Part shown: one piece after another, positions 23,206 through 32,247 of the stretch | Numbering within the stretch: the first letter of the stretch is position 1 | How the letters are laid out: every line of letters starts with the position of its first letter | Assembly (NCBI GenBank): GCA_035645275.1 | Contig: DASQMX010000031.1 | Span: 248,001 to 312,000 of the forward strand | Direction of reading: 5' to 3' | DNA length: 64,000 nucleotides | Source of the DNA: Paranoxybacillus sp035645275 | Lineage (GTDB): Bacteria; Bacillota; Bacilli; Bacillales; Anoxybacillaceae | The notes under the pieces: model-generated | What the model saw: the letters and a program-made list of their open reading frames with translations, nothing else | Database searches by the model: none | What the model was told of the DNA's origin: nothing | Program-made: the position numbers and the translations under genes

Positions 23206-24423
23206 TCATAGGTGGCCATCATTTTCAAATAAATAATCATAAGTAAGGTCAATAAACAAATAATGTTTTTCATCGATTGGATAGGAGAATGTCCGAATCG
23301 TTTCTCCTGTTTCAATATCGCTGTATAAGTCAGAAAGGATGCCGCGTTTCCGTGAACGCATTCGGAAAATATTTTCTAAAAAATATGGACGCCAACTCCA
23401 ATTTTTCATATAATACTGAGGTTGTAATTCCCATTTTTCCTTATTTTTAAAAATGTTCGCTGATTGTTGAAATCCATCTTCATCACAAATGTAAATTCGA
23501 AAGCTGCTGTCGCTTAACTCTTCGGCAAGAAAGCAGATTAATTCATTAAAATCGCTCACCTTTTTATATTTGTTTAATAAGACCGTCAAGCGCTGCTGAA
23601 ATTGCTCGGAAATGTTATATAGCGTTTGCAGCTTTTTCTTCTCATACTGAATGAACTGATGAAACTCTTGACGCAATCGTTCTTTTAAATAATCTCGTTC
23701 TAATAAATGGGCAGCTGGTTTAGCTAAATAATACCCTTGATAATAACGGCCGCCATTGCGCCAAGCATATTGCAGCTGAAAAGCCGATTCAATGTCCTCA
23801 TACAATAAAGTTGCCCCGATTTTCCTTGCTAATAAAGAAATGGAATACAACACATCATGGTAAGAATCATTGACAGATGTTTTGCGCAATTCCCCTAAGT
23901 CAATTTTTAAAATATCAGGTGACAACAAACCGATGCGGTCTAAATTGCTGCTCTCTTTTCCAATATTATCTACCGCTATTTTTATTCCATATGTACGCAT
24001 ATATGTTAATAAATGACTTAATTGATGGATGTCTCCTTTAAAATGATGTTCTGTAATTTCCAGCACAATTCGTTCAAGCGACAATCCTTTTTCTTGATAA
24101 TGTAGCAACATTTGTAAAAAAGATTCTCCACGGTCCAACATGAGTAAATTCGCATCGCGGTTAATAAAAATGAGTGTAGACGAATCAGATGAAGCTAACA
24201 AGCAATCAAGCGATTTTGATGTGACAACCTCATCCACTTCCGCTCGAAATTCTTCCGGAATCGTCTCATCTTGAAAAAACGGACCGAGACTGACAACATC
24301 TTCACCGATGCGAAATCGCCCTAACACTTCATAACCAATAACACAGTGCTCATCCGCACTAAATATCGCCTGATAATGCGGAATGACCTCGTGCAAATGG
24401 GTCATAATATCAAGCGGATCCAA
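23206..24423 (-). CDS. ykuI: EAL-domain c-di-GMP-binding protein YkuI
   Basis: 405-residue cytosolic protein. The EAL domain (about 1-250) contains the E-V-L-G-R signature (E about 32), FINRDAN, EITEHHF and VDNIGKESSNLD; the C-terminal YkuI_C domain (about 260-400) is PAS-like with WSWRPYF and SYPIDEKHYLF. B. subtilis YkuI binds c-di-GMP without demonstrated hydrolysis, so a sensor role is likely. In the second catalytic region DDFG is replaced by DNIG. ATG at 24423 with AGGAGGTA. Confidence 0.93.
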   Translation of the reverse strand: MDPLDIMTHLHEVIPHYQAIFSADEHCVIGYEVLGRFRIGEDVVSLGPFFQDETIPEEFRAEVDEVVTSKSLDCLLASSDSSTLIFINRDANLLMLDRGESFLQMLLHYQEKGLSLERIVLEITEHHFKGDIHQLSHLLTYMRTYGIKIAVDNIGKESSNLDRIGLLSPDILKIDLGELRKTSVNDSYHDVLYSISLLARKIGATLLYEDIESAFQLQYAWRNGGRYYQGYYLAKPAAHLLERDYLKERLRQEFHQFIQYEKKKLQTLYNISEQFQQRLTVLLNKYKKVSDFNELICFLAEELSDSSFRIYICDEDGFQQSANIFKNKEKWELQPQYYMKNWSWRPYFLENIFRMRSRKRGILSDLYSDIETGETIRTFSYPIDEKHYLFIDLTYDYLFENDGHL

Positions 24424-24621
24424 GGCTTATACCTCCTTTTGCCATTCTCGCTGTTTTTCGCATTATTATAACACATTCCATCCTTGATGAGCTGATTTTC
24501 TTAGCCATTATCAGGTTAACAAGCAGGTGTATTTATTAACCAATAAAATCCAGATAAAGTAGGTTTATTTAAGTAGCTTTTCTGCCGTTCTTAATAAGAC
24601 TCGTTCATTTATGAATCACTT

Positions 24622-24660
24622 AAAAAAGCGAGGCTGACTATTTCGTCAGCCCCTTTTTTT
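24622..24660 (-). terminator. Terminator of fadH
   Basis: AAAAAAGCGAGGCTGAC...GTCAGCCCCTTTTTTT: strong stem with A/T runs. The stretch 24424-24621 contains no gene. Confidence 0.85.
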
Positions 24661-25423
24661 AAAATGGGTATTGATTCAACCACTGTCCACCGTCTATCGT
24701 AATGCACTCACCGTTAATGTACGCTGCTTCGTCGGAAAGCAAAAATGAAGCAAGTGCAGCAATTTCCTCTGGTGTACCTAAACGACCAAGCGGAACGCTA
24801 TTTAACGTTCGCTGCGCAGCCTCTTCTGACTCCCAAAGCCGTTCTGCTCCCCCCGTCCGTTCAATCGGTCCTGGAGCAATAGCATTGACGCGGAAACCAT
24901 ACTTTCTTCCCCACTCGACAGCAAGCGTTCTTGTCATTGCCAATACTCCCGCTTTGGCACAGGCCGAATGGATCACACCTGCTCCAGCATTCCATGCATA
25001 TGTCGCAATCATATTGATAATCGATCCTTTCTGGCCCTTATTAATCCAGTAGTTTCCTATTTCTCTGCTGCAATAAAAAGTTCCGTTTAAAACGATATTA
25101 ATGACACTATTCCAGCCGTTAATCGAAAGTTTTTCGGCTGGGCAAATAAAGTTTCCTGCCGCATTGTTAATAAGGGCATCAATTCGTCCAAATTCTTCAT
25201 CCGTGCGTCTAACCATTTCCGCAACAAGTTCAGGGTCACGCACATCCATCTGAATCGGCAGCACTTTTCCTGCCTTTGATTCAATTTCTTTTTTTGTTTC
25301 TTCTAAAGCCTCTAATCTTCTTCCCGTAATAACGACATTAGCCCCTTCCTGTACAAATCGCTTCGCCATATATTTGCCCATTCCACTTGAACCACCCGTA
25401 ACAATAATCACCTTTCCGTTCAT
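24659..25423 (-). CDS. fadH: 2,4-dienoyl-CoA reductase FadH (SDR family)
   Basis: NADPH-dependent short-chain dehydrogenase of the DECR type, acting on polyunsaturated fatty-acid oxidation intermediates. The glycine-rich cofactor motif is TGGSSGMGKY (about 9-18), followed by NNAAGNF (about 88). In place of the usual Tyr-x3-Lys it has S-A-C-A-K, as expected in DECR-type enzymes, and the C-terminal APGPIERTGGAERLW matches FadH/YkuF. The start at 25423 (GGGGGAG upstream) gives 254 residues, the B. subtilis length. Confidence 0.92.
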   Translation of the reverse strand: MNGKVIIVTGGSSGMGKYMAKRFVQEGANVVITGRRLEALEETKKEIESKAGKVLPIQMDVRDPELVAEMVRRTDEEFGRIDALINNAAGNFICPAEKLSINGWNSVINIVLNGTFYCSREIGNYWINKGQKGSIINMIATYAWNAGAGVIHSACAKAGVLAMTRTLAVEWGRKYGFRVNAIAPGPIERTGGAERLWESEEAAQRTLNSVPLGRLGTPEEIAALASFLLSDEAAYINGECITIDGGQWLNQYPF

Positions 25424-25585
25424 CGCTCTCCCCCTAACAAATGACTGATTATTCATTCATTTACATCTTACTATAAATAGACAAAATTTTCTAATATTTC
25501 TTTCATACCTTTGCCGCTTTTCACTTTGACGGTTTCCATATATAATTAATAAAGCAATTGTGAAAGGTCATACGGAGTGGAATAC

Positions 25586-26488
25586 ATGAATAATAAAATG
25601 GTAACCGAGCGGGATAAAAAAACGAAACAAATATATACACGAAGGCAATTTTTAAAAAAAAGCCTTTCGTTTATAGTTAGCGGCTTTGTATTTACATCAA
25701 TCGGTTATTTATATGCACGATTCATCGAACCGAAACAGATTGTCACAACCAGCCATATGATTTCCCATCCGCTAATTCCAAAAAGTTTTGATGGTGTAAA
25801 AATTGTCCAATTTAGCGACACTCATCTCGGTCATTTTTATGATTTAAAACAATTAGAGCGTATTGTCCTTAAAATCAACGAACTCAATCCGGATCTTGTT
25901 GTCTTCACCGGGGATTTAATTGATGAACCGAATAAATATCCGAACACGAAGCAAATTATTCCTATTCTTAAAAAGATTAAAGCACGTCTCGGAAAATTTA
26001 GCATTTATGGAAACCACGATCATGGCGGCTATGGCACCGAGATTTATTTAGACATTATGAACAAAGCAAATTTTAAAACGCTCATCAATGAACATGTCAT
26101 CATTGAACTTTTCGATAAAAGTAAAATTGCGATTGCCGGCCTTGATGATATGATGCTTGGCAAGCCGAACTTCTCCGCCATGATAAAAGATATTCCTCCA
26201 AACACATATACTATTGCTTTGCTACACGAACCAGACGGTGCCAATATTACTGCTTCTTTTCCGGTTCATTTACAACTTTCAGGACACAGCCATGGAGGGC
26301 AAATACAAATTCCGCTCCTAGGCCCTCTTGTTACTCCGCCTCTGGCTGTGCAATACTACGAAGGTTTCTATAAAATTAATGATTTAACGTTATATGTAAA
26401 CCGTGGTCTAGGAACAACAAGAATGCCGTTTCGTTTTTTCTCTCTTCCTGAATTAACCGTCTTTACGTTAAAACATCAAAGAAGCTGA
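25586..26488 (+). CDS. ykuE: Tat-exported metallophosphoesterase YkuE
   Basis: Calcineurin-like phosphoesterase. The N-terminus carries a twin-arginine signal (TRRQFLKKS, about residues 18-26) followed by a hydrophobic stretch. Metal-binding motifs are FSDTHLGHFYD (about 83), GDLIDEPN (about 115), GNHDHGGYG (about 147) and SGHSHGGQ (about 238). B. subtilis YkuE is a Tat substrate held at the cell wall. ATG at 25586, with GGAG 8 nt upstream, is preferred to GTG at 25577. The stop codon lies inside a family A repeat. Confidence 0.93.
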   Translation: MNNKMVTERDKKTKQIYTRRQFLKKSLSFIVSGFVFTSIGYLYARFIEPKQIVTTSHMISHPLIPKSFDGVKIVQFSDTHLGHFYDLKQLERIVLKINELNPDLVVFTGDLIDEPNKYPNTKQIIPILKKIKARLGKFSIYGNHDHGGYGTEIYLDIMNKANFKTLINEHVIIELFDKSKIAIAGLDDMMLGKPNFSAMIKDIPPNTYTIALLHEPDGANITASFPVHLQLSGHSHGGQIQIPLLGPLVTPPLAVQYYEGFYKINDLTLYVNRGLGTTRMPFRFFSLPELTVFTLKHQRS

Positions 26489-26582
26489 CCCAAAGCAAAG
26501 TGTCAGACCCCAAAACACAATATATTAGGACATAACCACATTGTGAAATGTACATGAGGTGAGACACTTATTGGGTCAGCTC
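26482..26582. repeat. Family A inverted repeat, copy 8, overlapping two gene ends
   Basis: AAGCTGACCCAAAGCAAAGTGTC and GAGACACTTATTGGGTCAGCT. The TGA of AGCTGACCC is the stop codon of ykuE on the plus strand (26486-26488), and the same TGA in the opposite arm is the stop of crcB on the minus strand (26576-26578). Confidence 0.9.
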
Positions 26583-26938
26583 CTTATTCCCAAGTAAGCA
26601 AGCGAAAACAAAATAATACTTCCAAATATGGACAGTATAATATAAGCGATTGCTGTCTTATACTGTTTGCTTATTAACAGCTGAACTGCTTCTACACTAA
26701 ACGTTGAAAATGTGGTAAACGCCCCCAAAAAACCAACCGTTAATGCTTGGGAAACGGCTATTTCATACTTGGCAGATATCCCTGTTACCATTCCAAATGC
26801 CAATGAACCCGACCAGTTAACCAGTAAGATGGCTAGCGGCAACGATTTAAAGTTGGTCTTCCCTAACCACATACTACATAAATAGCGACAGTATGCCCCA
26901 AGCGCTCCTGCTAAGGAAATAGTGATCATGATTTCCAT
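26576..26938 (-). CDS. crcB: Fluoride channel subunit CrcB/FluC, second copy
   Basis: 120-residue membrane protein with four helices. It has the FluC motifs GALGAYCRY (about 11-19, with the conserved Arg) and GFLGAFTTFSTF (about 69-80), which build the fluoride pore. It begins 6 bp after the first crcB gene, so the two probably form a heterodimeric fluoride exporter. The last codons (AGG AGC TGA) read into the arm of a family A repeat. Confidence 0.93.
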   Translation of the reverse strand: MEIMITISLAGALGAYCRYLCSMWLGKTNFKSLPLAILLVNWSGSLAFGMVTGISAKYEIAVSQALTVGFLGAFTTFSTFSVEAVQLLISKQYKTAIAYIILSIFGSIILFSLAYLGIRS

Positions 26939-26944
26939 TATGTT

Positions 26945-27316
26945 TCACCCTTCATTTCTCTTTGTACCGATTAAGAATCCAAGCGAGCAAAAAAGAAGAC
27001 TACCAACTAATGATGTGATGATATAAAGAATCCCTTTCAGCCAATTTCCTCCTGCCAACAGTTCAAACGTTTCCTTGCTGAACGTTGACATCGTTGTAAA
27101 CCCACCGCAAAAACCGGTACCGACACCCATTTTTATCCAATCTTTTATTTTGTTTTGGGTTGAATAGGCTGTAACAATTCCAAGAAGAAATGAGCCTGCT
27201 ATATTCGCCAGTAAAGTAGATAAAGGAAAGTATATTCCTAAAATATAACGACATAACGCGCCAGCTGCTCCGCCAGAAGCAACAGCAAGACCCATTTTCC
27301 AAGTTGGTTTCATCAT
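26945..27316 (-). CDS. crcB: Fluoride channel subunit CrcB/FluC, first copy
   Basis: 123-residue homologue of the gene at 26576: GGAAGALCRYILG (about 15-27) and GFCGGFTTMSTFSKE (about 69-83), four hydrophobic helices. Paired unequal CrcB subunits are known in many Bacillus species. The ATG pair at 27316 follows GGGGGG. It is preceded by ppk and a terminator. No fluoride riboswitch is recognisable in the 50-bp gap. Confidence 0.93.
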   Translation of the reverse strand: MMKPTWKMGLAVASGGAAGALCRYILGIYFPLSTLLANIAGSFLLGIVTAYSTQNKIKDWIKMGVGTGFCGGFTTMSTFSKETFELLAGGNWLKGILYIITSLVGSLLFCSLGFLIGTKRNEG

Positions 27317-27339
27317 GATCCCCCCTTTTTACCAAAGAG

Positions 27340-27367
27340 AAAGAAGCCCATACTTCCCCCGGGCTTC
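27340..27367 (-). terminator. Terminator of ppk
   Basis: On the minus strand AAGCCC...GGGCTT is followed by TCTTTCTCTTT, directly after the ppk stop codon. Confidence 0.7.
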
Positions 27368-27368
27368 C

Positions 27369-29477
27369 TTATTCCTCATCTTCATTTACATTATAGGCCA
27401 TGCTGAATAACACTAATTGACTGTCGATTTCTTCTTCTCCCTCACGACGCTCCACATAATGATAATTACCATGCTCATCTTGTTCCCGCGCTTTTACATT
27501 GTCAGAAAGCATAATCGATAATATTTTCATAATTCGCTTTTTCAAATGTTCCGCAAAAATAGGGAACAAAATTTCCACACGCTTTTCCATATTCCGCGTC
27601 ATCATGTCTGCTGATGATAAAAATACTTTATCTTCTCCATTGTGATGAAAATAATAGATCCGACTATGTTCAAGAAATCGACCGACAATGCTGCGTACTC
27701 GTATATTTTCGCTTACCCCCGGAATACGCGGGCGCAGACAACAAATTCCGCGAACAATTAAATCAATTTTTACACCCGCTTGTGATGCTTCATACAACTT
27801 CATAATGAGCTCTTTATCTGTCAGCGCGTTCATTTTCGCGATAATTCTACCATTTCCGTATTGTTTATGGAAGCGAATTTCCTCTTCAATTAACTTAATA
27901 AAATCGCGGCGAATGTCAAACGGCGCGACAGATAAATGATGAAAATCCGGTTTTTCCATATACCCGCTTAAATAATTGAAAAAGTTTGTCGCATCTTCAC
28001 CAATTTCTTTATTGGCAGTAATAAGTCCTAAATCTGTATACACTTTCGCTGTCGCATCATTGTAATTACCTGTACCTAAATGAACAAACCTTTCAATTTT
28101 TTCATTTTTCCGCCTCACGACAAGCGTAATTTTGCTATGGGTTTTTAAGTGAGTAATACCATAAATAACGTGGCAGCCCGCTTTTTCTAGCTCTTTTGCC
28201 CACTGGACGTTCTTTTCTTCATCAAAACGCGCCTTTAGTTCCACAAGTACTGTGACTTGCTTCCCATTTTCTGCCGCCCGCTTTAACGCTTCAATAATCG
28301 GCGAGTCGCCGCTGACACGATAAAGAGTTTGTTTAATCGCTAATACATCCGGATCATCTGCAGCATCGGAAACAAAATCAATAACCGGTTCAAACGATTC
28401 ATATGGATGATGTAGGAGAATATCTTGTTCTGCCGCTTTTTCAAAAATATCCTCATCTGAGCCTAAATCCTTTGGAGGTTGTGGAATCAACGCCTCATAT
28501 ACTAAATGCTCTTTAAACTTGGACAACTCCTTATAAAAATTAAATAAAAACGTTAAATCAAGCGGCCCGTCGATTTCATAAATGTCTTTTTCATGAATTT
28601 CAAGTTCATCTAACAAATAATGTAAAATGAACTTATCATGATCATTTTTTCTCATTTCTAGTCGAACAGCAGCTCCCCATTTTCGCTTTTTTAATTCTTT
28701 TTCAATTTCTTTCAATAAATCACGGGCACCTTCTTCATGGATTGTTAAATCTGCGTTTCGCGTAATGCGAAATTGCGTAACAGAAACAACTTTGTATCCT
28801 TTGAACAACATATGTATATGGGCAGTAATAACATCCTCAAGTAAAGCATAACATAAACGTCCATCATTAGAAGGCAATGAAATGAAGCGATTCAAGACGG
28901 AAGGAACTTGGACGATTGCTAGCTTCTTTTGTCTTTCGACACCTTGTTTATTGTCTTCAAGTTCAAGTAAGATCGCTAAATTTAAACTTTTATTTAACAA
29001 CATTGGAAACGGGCGATAGGCATCTACTGCCATTGGGGTTAACACTGGAAATACTTGTTCAACGAAGTAGTTCCGCAAATATTGTTTTTGCTCGTCTGTT
29101 AGTTCATTCGTTGAAAGCAGATAGATATTTTCCTCGTTTAACATTGGCATTAACACGTCATTATAAATTTGATATTGTAACTCGACGAGTTCGTGTACCT
29201 TGAGCGAAATCTTCGACAACTGTTGTTTTGGTGTCAATCCCGCCTTATTTTCTGGCTTATTAAACCCCGCCTTTACTTGATCTTTCAAACCTGCAACACG
29301 AACCATAAAAAATTCGTCTAAATTAGAGCTGAAGATAGCTAGAAATTTCAAGCGTTCCAGCAATGGATTGCGTTTGTCAAACGCCTCTTGAAGCACACGC
29401 TCATTAAACGCTAACCAACTTAGTTCACGGTTGTTATAATAGCGCGGATTGTTTAATTCAACTCGCTGTTCTGCCAT
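27369..29477 (-). CDS. ppk: Polyphosphate kinase 1
   Basis: Reversible ATP:polyphosphate phosphotransferase of 702 residues. Domains in order: helical N domain (about 1-120), head domain (120-325), C1 and C2 catalytic domains (325-700). The autophosphorylated His lies in GITHLKTHSKITLVVRR (about 448, phospholipase-D-like HxK motif); a second conserved His segment is EHSRIYYFHHNGEDKVFLSS (about 612-631). ATG at 29477, near GGGGGAG. It follows ppx on the same strand, the usual polyphosphate operon. Confidence 0.96.
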   Translation of the reverse strand: MAEQRVELNNPRYYNNRELSWLAFNERVLQEAFDKRNPLLERLKFLAIFSSNLDEFFMVRVAGLKDQVKAGFNKPENKAGLTPKQQLSKISLKVHELVELQYQIYNDVLMPMLNEENIYLLSTNELTDEQKQYLRNYFVEQVFPVLTPMAVDAYRPFPMLLNKSLNLAILLELEDNKQGVERQKKLAIVQVPSVLNRFISLPSNDGRLCYALLEDVITAHIHMLFKGYKVVSVTQFRITRNADLTIHEEGARDLLKEIEKELKKRKWGAAVRLEMRKNDHDKFILHYLLDELEIHEKDIYEIDGPLDLTFLFNFYKELSKFKEHLVYEALIPQPPKDLGSDEDIFEKAAEQDILLHHPYESFEPVIDFVSDAADDPDVLAIKQTLYRVSGDSPIIEALKRAAENGKQVTVLVELKARFDEEKNVQWAKELEKAGCHVIYGITHLKTHSKITLVVRRKNEKIERFVHLGTGNYNDATAKVYTDLGLITANKEIGEDATNFFNYLSGYMEKPDFHHLSVAPFDIRRDFIKLIEEEIRFHKQYGNGRIIAKMNALTDKELIMKLYEASQAGVKIDLIVRGICCLRPRIPGVSENIRVRSIVGRFLEHSRIYYFHHNGEDKVFLSSADMMTRNMEKRVEILFPIFAEHLKKRIMKILSIMLSDNVKAREQDEHGNYHYVERREGEEEIDSQLVLFSMAYNVNEDEE

Positions 29478-29561
29478 TATTGACCACTCCCCCTCTTTTT
29501 TAGATAAAATGCAACAGGGATGAATTTACTATACCGCTTTTCGGTTTTTAAATAAAAATAT

Positions 29562-31082
29562 TTAGTCAATGGAGTGAAAACACAACTCAATCTTCTGCTT
29601 CAATACTTTCTCTAAATGCTTTTTATTCTTTTCTGCCTGATATTCCTCCGCCTTCCAATTACCACGACAAAAAACATGCATAATGACTGTGCTAGTATTA
29701 TTTTCTAAATGAACAGCATGAACAATATTCCGTTTTGTTTCATTCAAACTGTATGCAAACTTTAATAACGCTCCAAGAAACCGCAATTTTTTTTGTTCAT
29801 CGCGTGTAAACCAATTTTGAAACGGCTCTATATATTGTTTAAAAACAGTTTTATTTTTATAAGAAGCGATAAGTGCAAGTTTTAACCGTTCTTTATGCAT
29901 CAAACCATCAATCGTGCGATTTGCTAAAATATAAAATGTATGTTGGCTGCTTGATTCTTCATCGATATATTGCCCTAAATAAAATACGTAGGCTGCTCGC
30001 TTTAAATCGCGTATATCATCGTTGGTAAGCGGATATAAATTCAGGTAACGAATTTGTTCTACAAGCTGAATGAGCAATTTGTTGACATGACGTACATTAT
30101 CTAAATTAATATTATAGTCTTCCGCTAGCTCAAAAAAACTTTCTTCAAGAACGTTAGGGAAAATCGGTGTGCGAAAAAATTCTTCATAAAATATACCATC
30201 ACGCAATCCTTTGCGGCTTAATACAAAAGAAGTAGCATTAACCGTTTCATACAATGTTTTAAACACTTCAACGGCCGGAATAATAATATCTGCCCGGTCT
30301 TTCGACAAACCTTCGAGTTTTTGGATTTGTTCAAACGTCAACGATGTCAGCAATCTGCGTACTTCAACGATATCATTTAAACTCATTTCATACTGATGCA
30401 CACCAGCAAGAGGATATTGTTTTAATAATTGATGAATTTGCACCAAATTTCGTGCGTTTCCGCCGATGGCAATGATCGGCACTTTCTTATTGCACAGCCA
30501 TGGCAGCGATTGAAACTGTTCTGCAATATAGAAAGAAAGTCGCCTTAATTCTTCTCGTGTAGGAATATTGTCAGCGATGAATTTTTGTTTTAACGATAAC
30601 GCGCCAAATGGAAAGCTATAATATTCAATAAGCTGACGGTCTTTATAATATGTTAACTCTGTGCTTCCCCCACCGATATCGATTGTAATTCCTTCTGTAA
30701 CGGGAGTTGAATTAACTACTGCAAGAAAGCCGTAGTAAGCCTCCTCGTATTCCGATAAAACACGAATCTGAAAATCAGTTGTTTCTTCTACTAATTTTAC
30801 GATATCTTTTTGGTTTTTTGCCTGGCGAATCGTTGCTGTTGCAACACATTTCACATGTTGAATTTGGTGATGGCGAATAATATCCTGAAAACTTAACAGC
30901 GTCTCTAGCAGCACGCGAATGCCTTCTTCTGTTAAAACATCATCTTCTGTTAAATAATTGCGAAGCCGTGCTACAGACTTCACGTTTCCGACTTCTTTCA
31001 AGCGCCCGCTTTTATTACGTTCATATATAACTAATCTCATCGTATTTGAGCCGATATCAATAATACCGTACTTCTCCTTCAT
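29562..31082 (-). CDS. ppx: Exopolyphosphatase (Ppx/GppA family)
   Basis: 506-residue phosphatase releasing phosphate from polyphosphate or pppGpp. The ASKHA ATPase-type motifs are GIIDIGSNTMRLVIY (about 6-20) and TIDIGGGSTELTYY (about 143-156). The C-terminal half (about 310-506) is the helical HD-like domain of the long Ppx form. It precedes ppk by 84 bp. ATG at 31082 after AAGGATG. Activity split between ppGpp and polyphosphate cannot be told from sequence. Confidence 0.94.
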   Translation of the reverse strand: MKEKYGIIDIGSNTMRLVIYERNKSGRLKEVGNVKSVARLRNYLTEDDVLTEEGIRVLLETLLSFQDIIRHHQIQHVKCVATATIRQAKNQKDIVKLVEETTDFQIRVLSEYEEAYYGFLAVVNSTPVTEGITIDIGGGSTELTYYKDRQLIEYYSFPFGALSLKQKFIADNIPTREELRRLSFYIAEQFQSLPWLCNKKVPIIAIGGNARNLVQIHQLLKQYPLAGVHQYEMSLNDIVEVRRLLTSLTFEQIQKLEGLSKDRADIIIPAVEVFKTLYETVNATSFVLSRKGLRDGIFYEEFFRTPIFPNVLEESFFELAEDYNINLDNVRHVNKLLIQLVEQIRYLNLYPLTNDDIRDLKRAAYVFYLGQYIDEESSSQHTFYILANRTIDGLMHKERLKLALIASYKNKTVFKQYIEPFQNWFTRDEQKKLRFLGALLKFAYSLNETKRNIVHAVHLENNTSTVIMHVFCRGNWKAEEYQAEKNKKHLEKVLKQKIELCFHSID

Positions 31083-31196
31083 TTTATTTCATCCTTTTGC
31101 TTTATTTAAAAAATATTGTCAATTTTATTTTATTATATCATACTCTTTACTAAACCAATGTTCATGCTTCCAAAAGCCGGAAAAGAGGAGGACCCT

Positions 31197-31694
31197 ATGT
31201 ATAAACATATTGTAAAACAAGGAGAAACCATCTCTTCCATTGCGATGGATTATCGTACCTCCGTGCAAACTTTGTTAAATGCCAATCATTTAGCCATATC
31301 TTCTACTCTCGTTCCTAGCCAAGCCATCGTTATTCCTCATCTTCCTGCCAAAGGCTCTATCCCATATACAATCCATATTTCGGTCAACCGCCGGAAGTTA
31401 ACATTAAAAAAGAAGGGAAGCATCGTTCATGTGTATCCGATTGCTGTTGGAAAAATAGTGACTGCAACACCTGTTGGCGACTTTATTATTGTCAATCGTC
31501 AACCGAATCCTGGCGGGCCATTTGGTGCTATGTGGTTAAGTTTATCGAAACTTCATTATGGTATTCACGGCACAAATAATCCATCTTCCATAGGAAAAGC
31601 TGTATCAAAAGGATGCATCCGAATGTACAATAAAGACGTGCTAGAATTAGCTTCGCTTGTACCAAACGGAACAGAAGTTTTCATCCGTCCATAA
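31197..31694 (+). CDS. ykuD: L,D-transpeptidase YkuD with LysM domain
   Basis: Cell-wall enzyme of 165 residues: N-terminal LysM domain (about 1-48, HIVKQGETISSIAM) and YkuD catalytic domain (about 55-165). The active-site signature HGTNNPSSIGKAVSKGCIRM (about 127-146) holds the catalytic His, Ser-Gly-Cys and Arg. It forms or replaces L,D cross-links and in Bacillus is sporulation-associated. ATG at 31197 after GAGGAGG; the frame is open further upstream without a site. It diverges from ppx. Confidence 0.95.
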   Translation: MYKHIVKQGETISSIAMDYRTSVQTLLNANHLAISSTLVPSQAIVIPHLPAKGSIPYTIHISVNRRKLTLKKKGSIVHVYPIAVGKIVTATPVGDFIIVNRQPNPGGPFGAMWLSLSKLHYGIHGTNNPSSIGKAVSKGCIRMYNKDVLELASLVPNGTEVFIRP

Positions 31695-31774
31695 CATTAA
31701 GAAATTTTGCAAACAAATGTTTTTAAAGTGTATAATAATGTCATAAGACAAGCTATTTGAAAAGGAGATTGTAT

Positions 31775-32209
31775 ATGGATCGTTTAGAACCTTCAGTCGA
31801 AAATCTCGCCAAGGCTATTTTTACCGTAAACCGCCATGCGAAAACGGCATTAAATCCTTCCTTTCTTTATCTTTTAAAGAAAAAGGCAATCGAAAAATTA
31901 ATCAGCGAAGGAAAGGCTAAAAAAGTTGGTCTCCATTTCTCGCCAAACCCAAAATACAGCAAACAACAGTCTGATGTGCTCGTCTCTGTTGGCAACTATT
32001 ATTTTCATATTCCTCCTACAAAAGAAGACTTCGCGCAGCTTCCGCATCTTGGCACGTTAAATGGGGCGTATCGAAACCCAGTAACGAAAATGCCGCTTTC
32101 CCAGGCTAAATCTTTATTGCAAGCGTATACAGGCATTAGTGAAGGGCCAGCACGCAAGCAAAAAACGTACCAAAAACCGATTTTTAAACGCTTAGGCGAA
32201 AGCTATTAA
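31775..32209 (+). CDS. ykyB: YkyB family protein
   Basis: 144-residue conserved Bacillaceae protein of unknown function. It starts MDRLEPSVENLAKAIF (ATG 31775 after AAAGGAGATT) and has the conserved VLVSVGNYYFHIPPTKEDF and LGTLNGAYRNP segments. The position between ykuD and cheV matches B. subtilis. It is basic (many Lys) and soluble; no active-site motif is apparent. Confidence 0.9.
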   Translation: MDRLEPSVENLAKAIFTVNRHAKTALNPSFLYLLKKKAIEKLISEGKAKKVGLHFSPNPKYSKQQSDVLVSVGNYYFHIPPTKEDFAQLPHLGTLNGAYRNPVTKMPLSQAKSLLQAYTGISEGPARKQKTYQKPIFKRLGESY

Positions 32210-32211
32210 TA

Positions 32212-32238
32212 AAAAAGAGGCTGATGAAGCAGCCTCTC
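32212..32238. terminator. Bidirectional terminator between ykyB and cheV
   Basis: AAAAAAGAGGCTGatgaaGCAGCCTC stem with AT-rich flanks between convergent genes. Confidence 0.75.
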
Positions 32239-32247
32239 GATTTTCTT

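Noticed and set aside
27317..27368. Fluoride riboswitch expected upstream of crcB
   Set aside because: The 52-bp gap contains only the ppk terminator and the ribosome binding site; no pseudoknot-like conserved bases were found.
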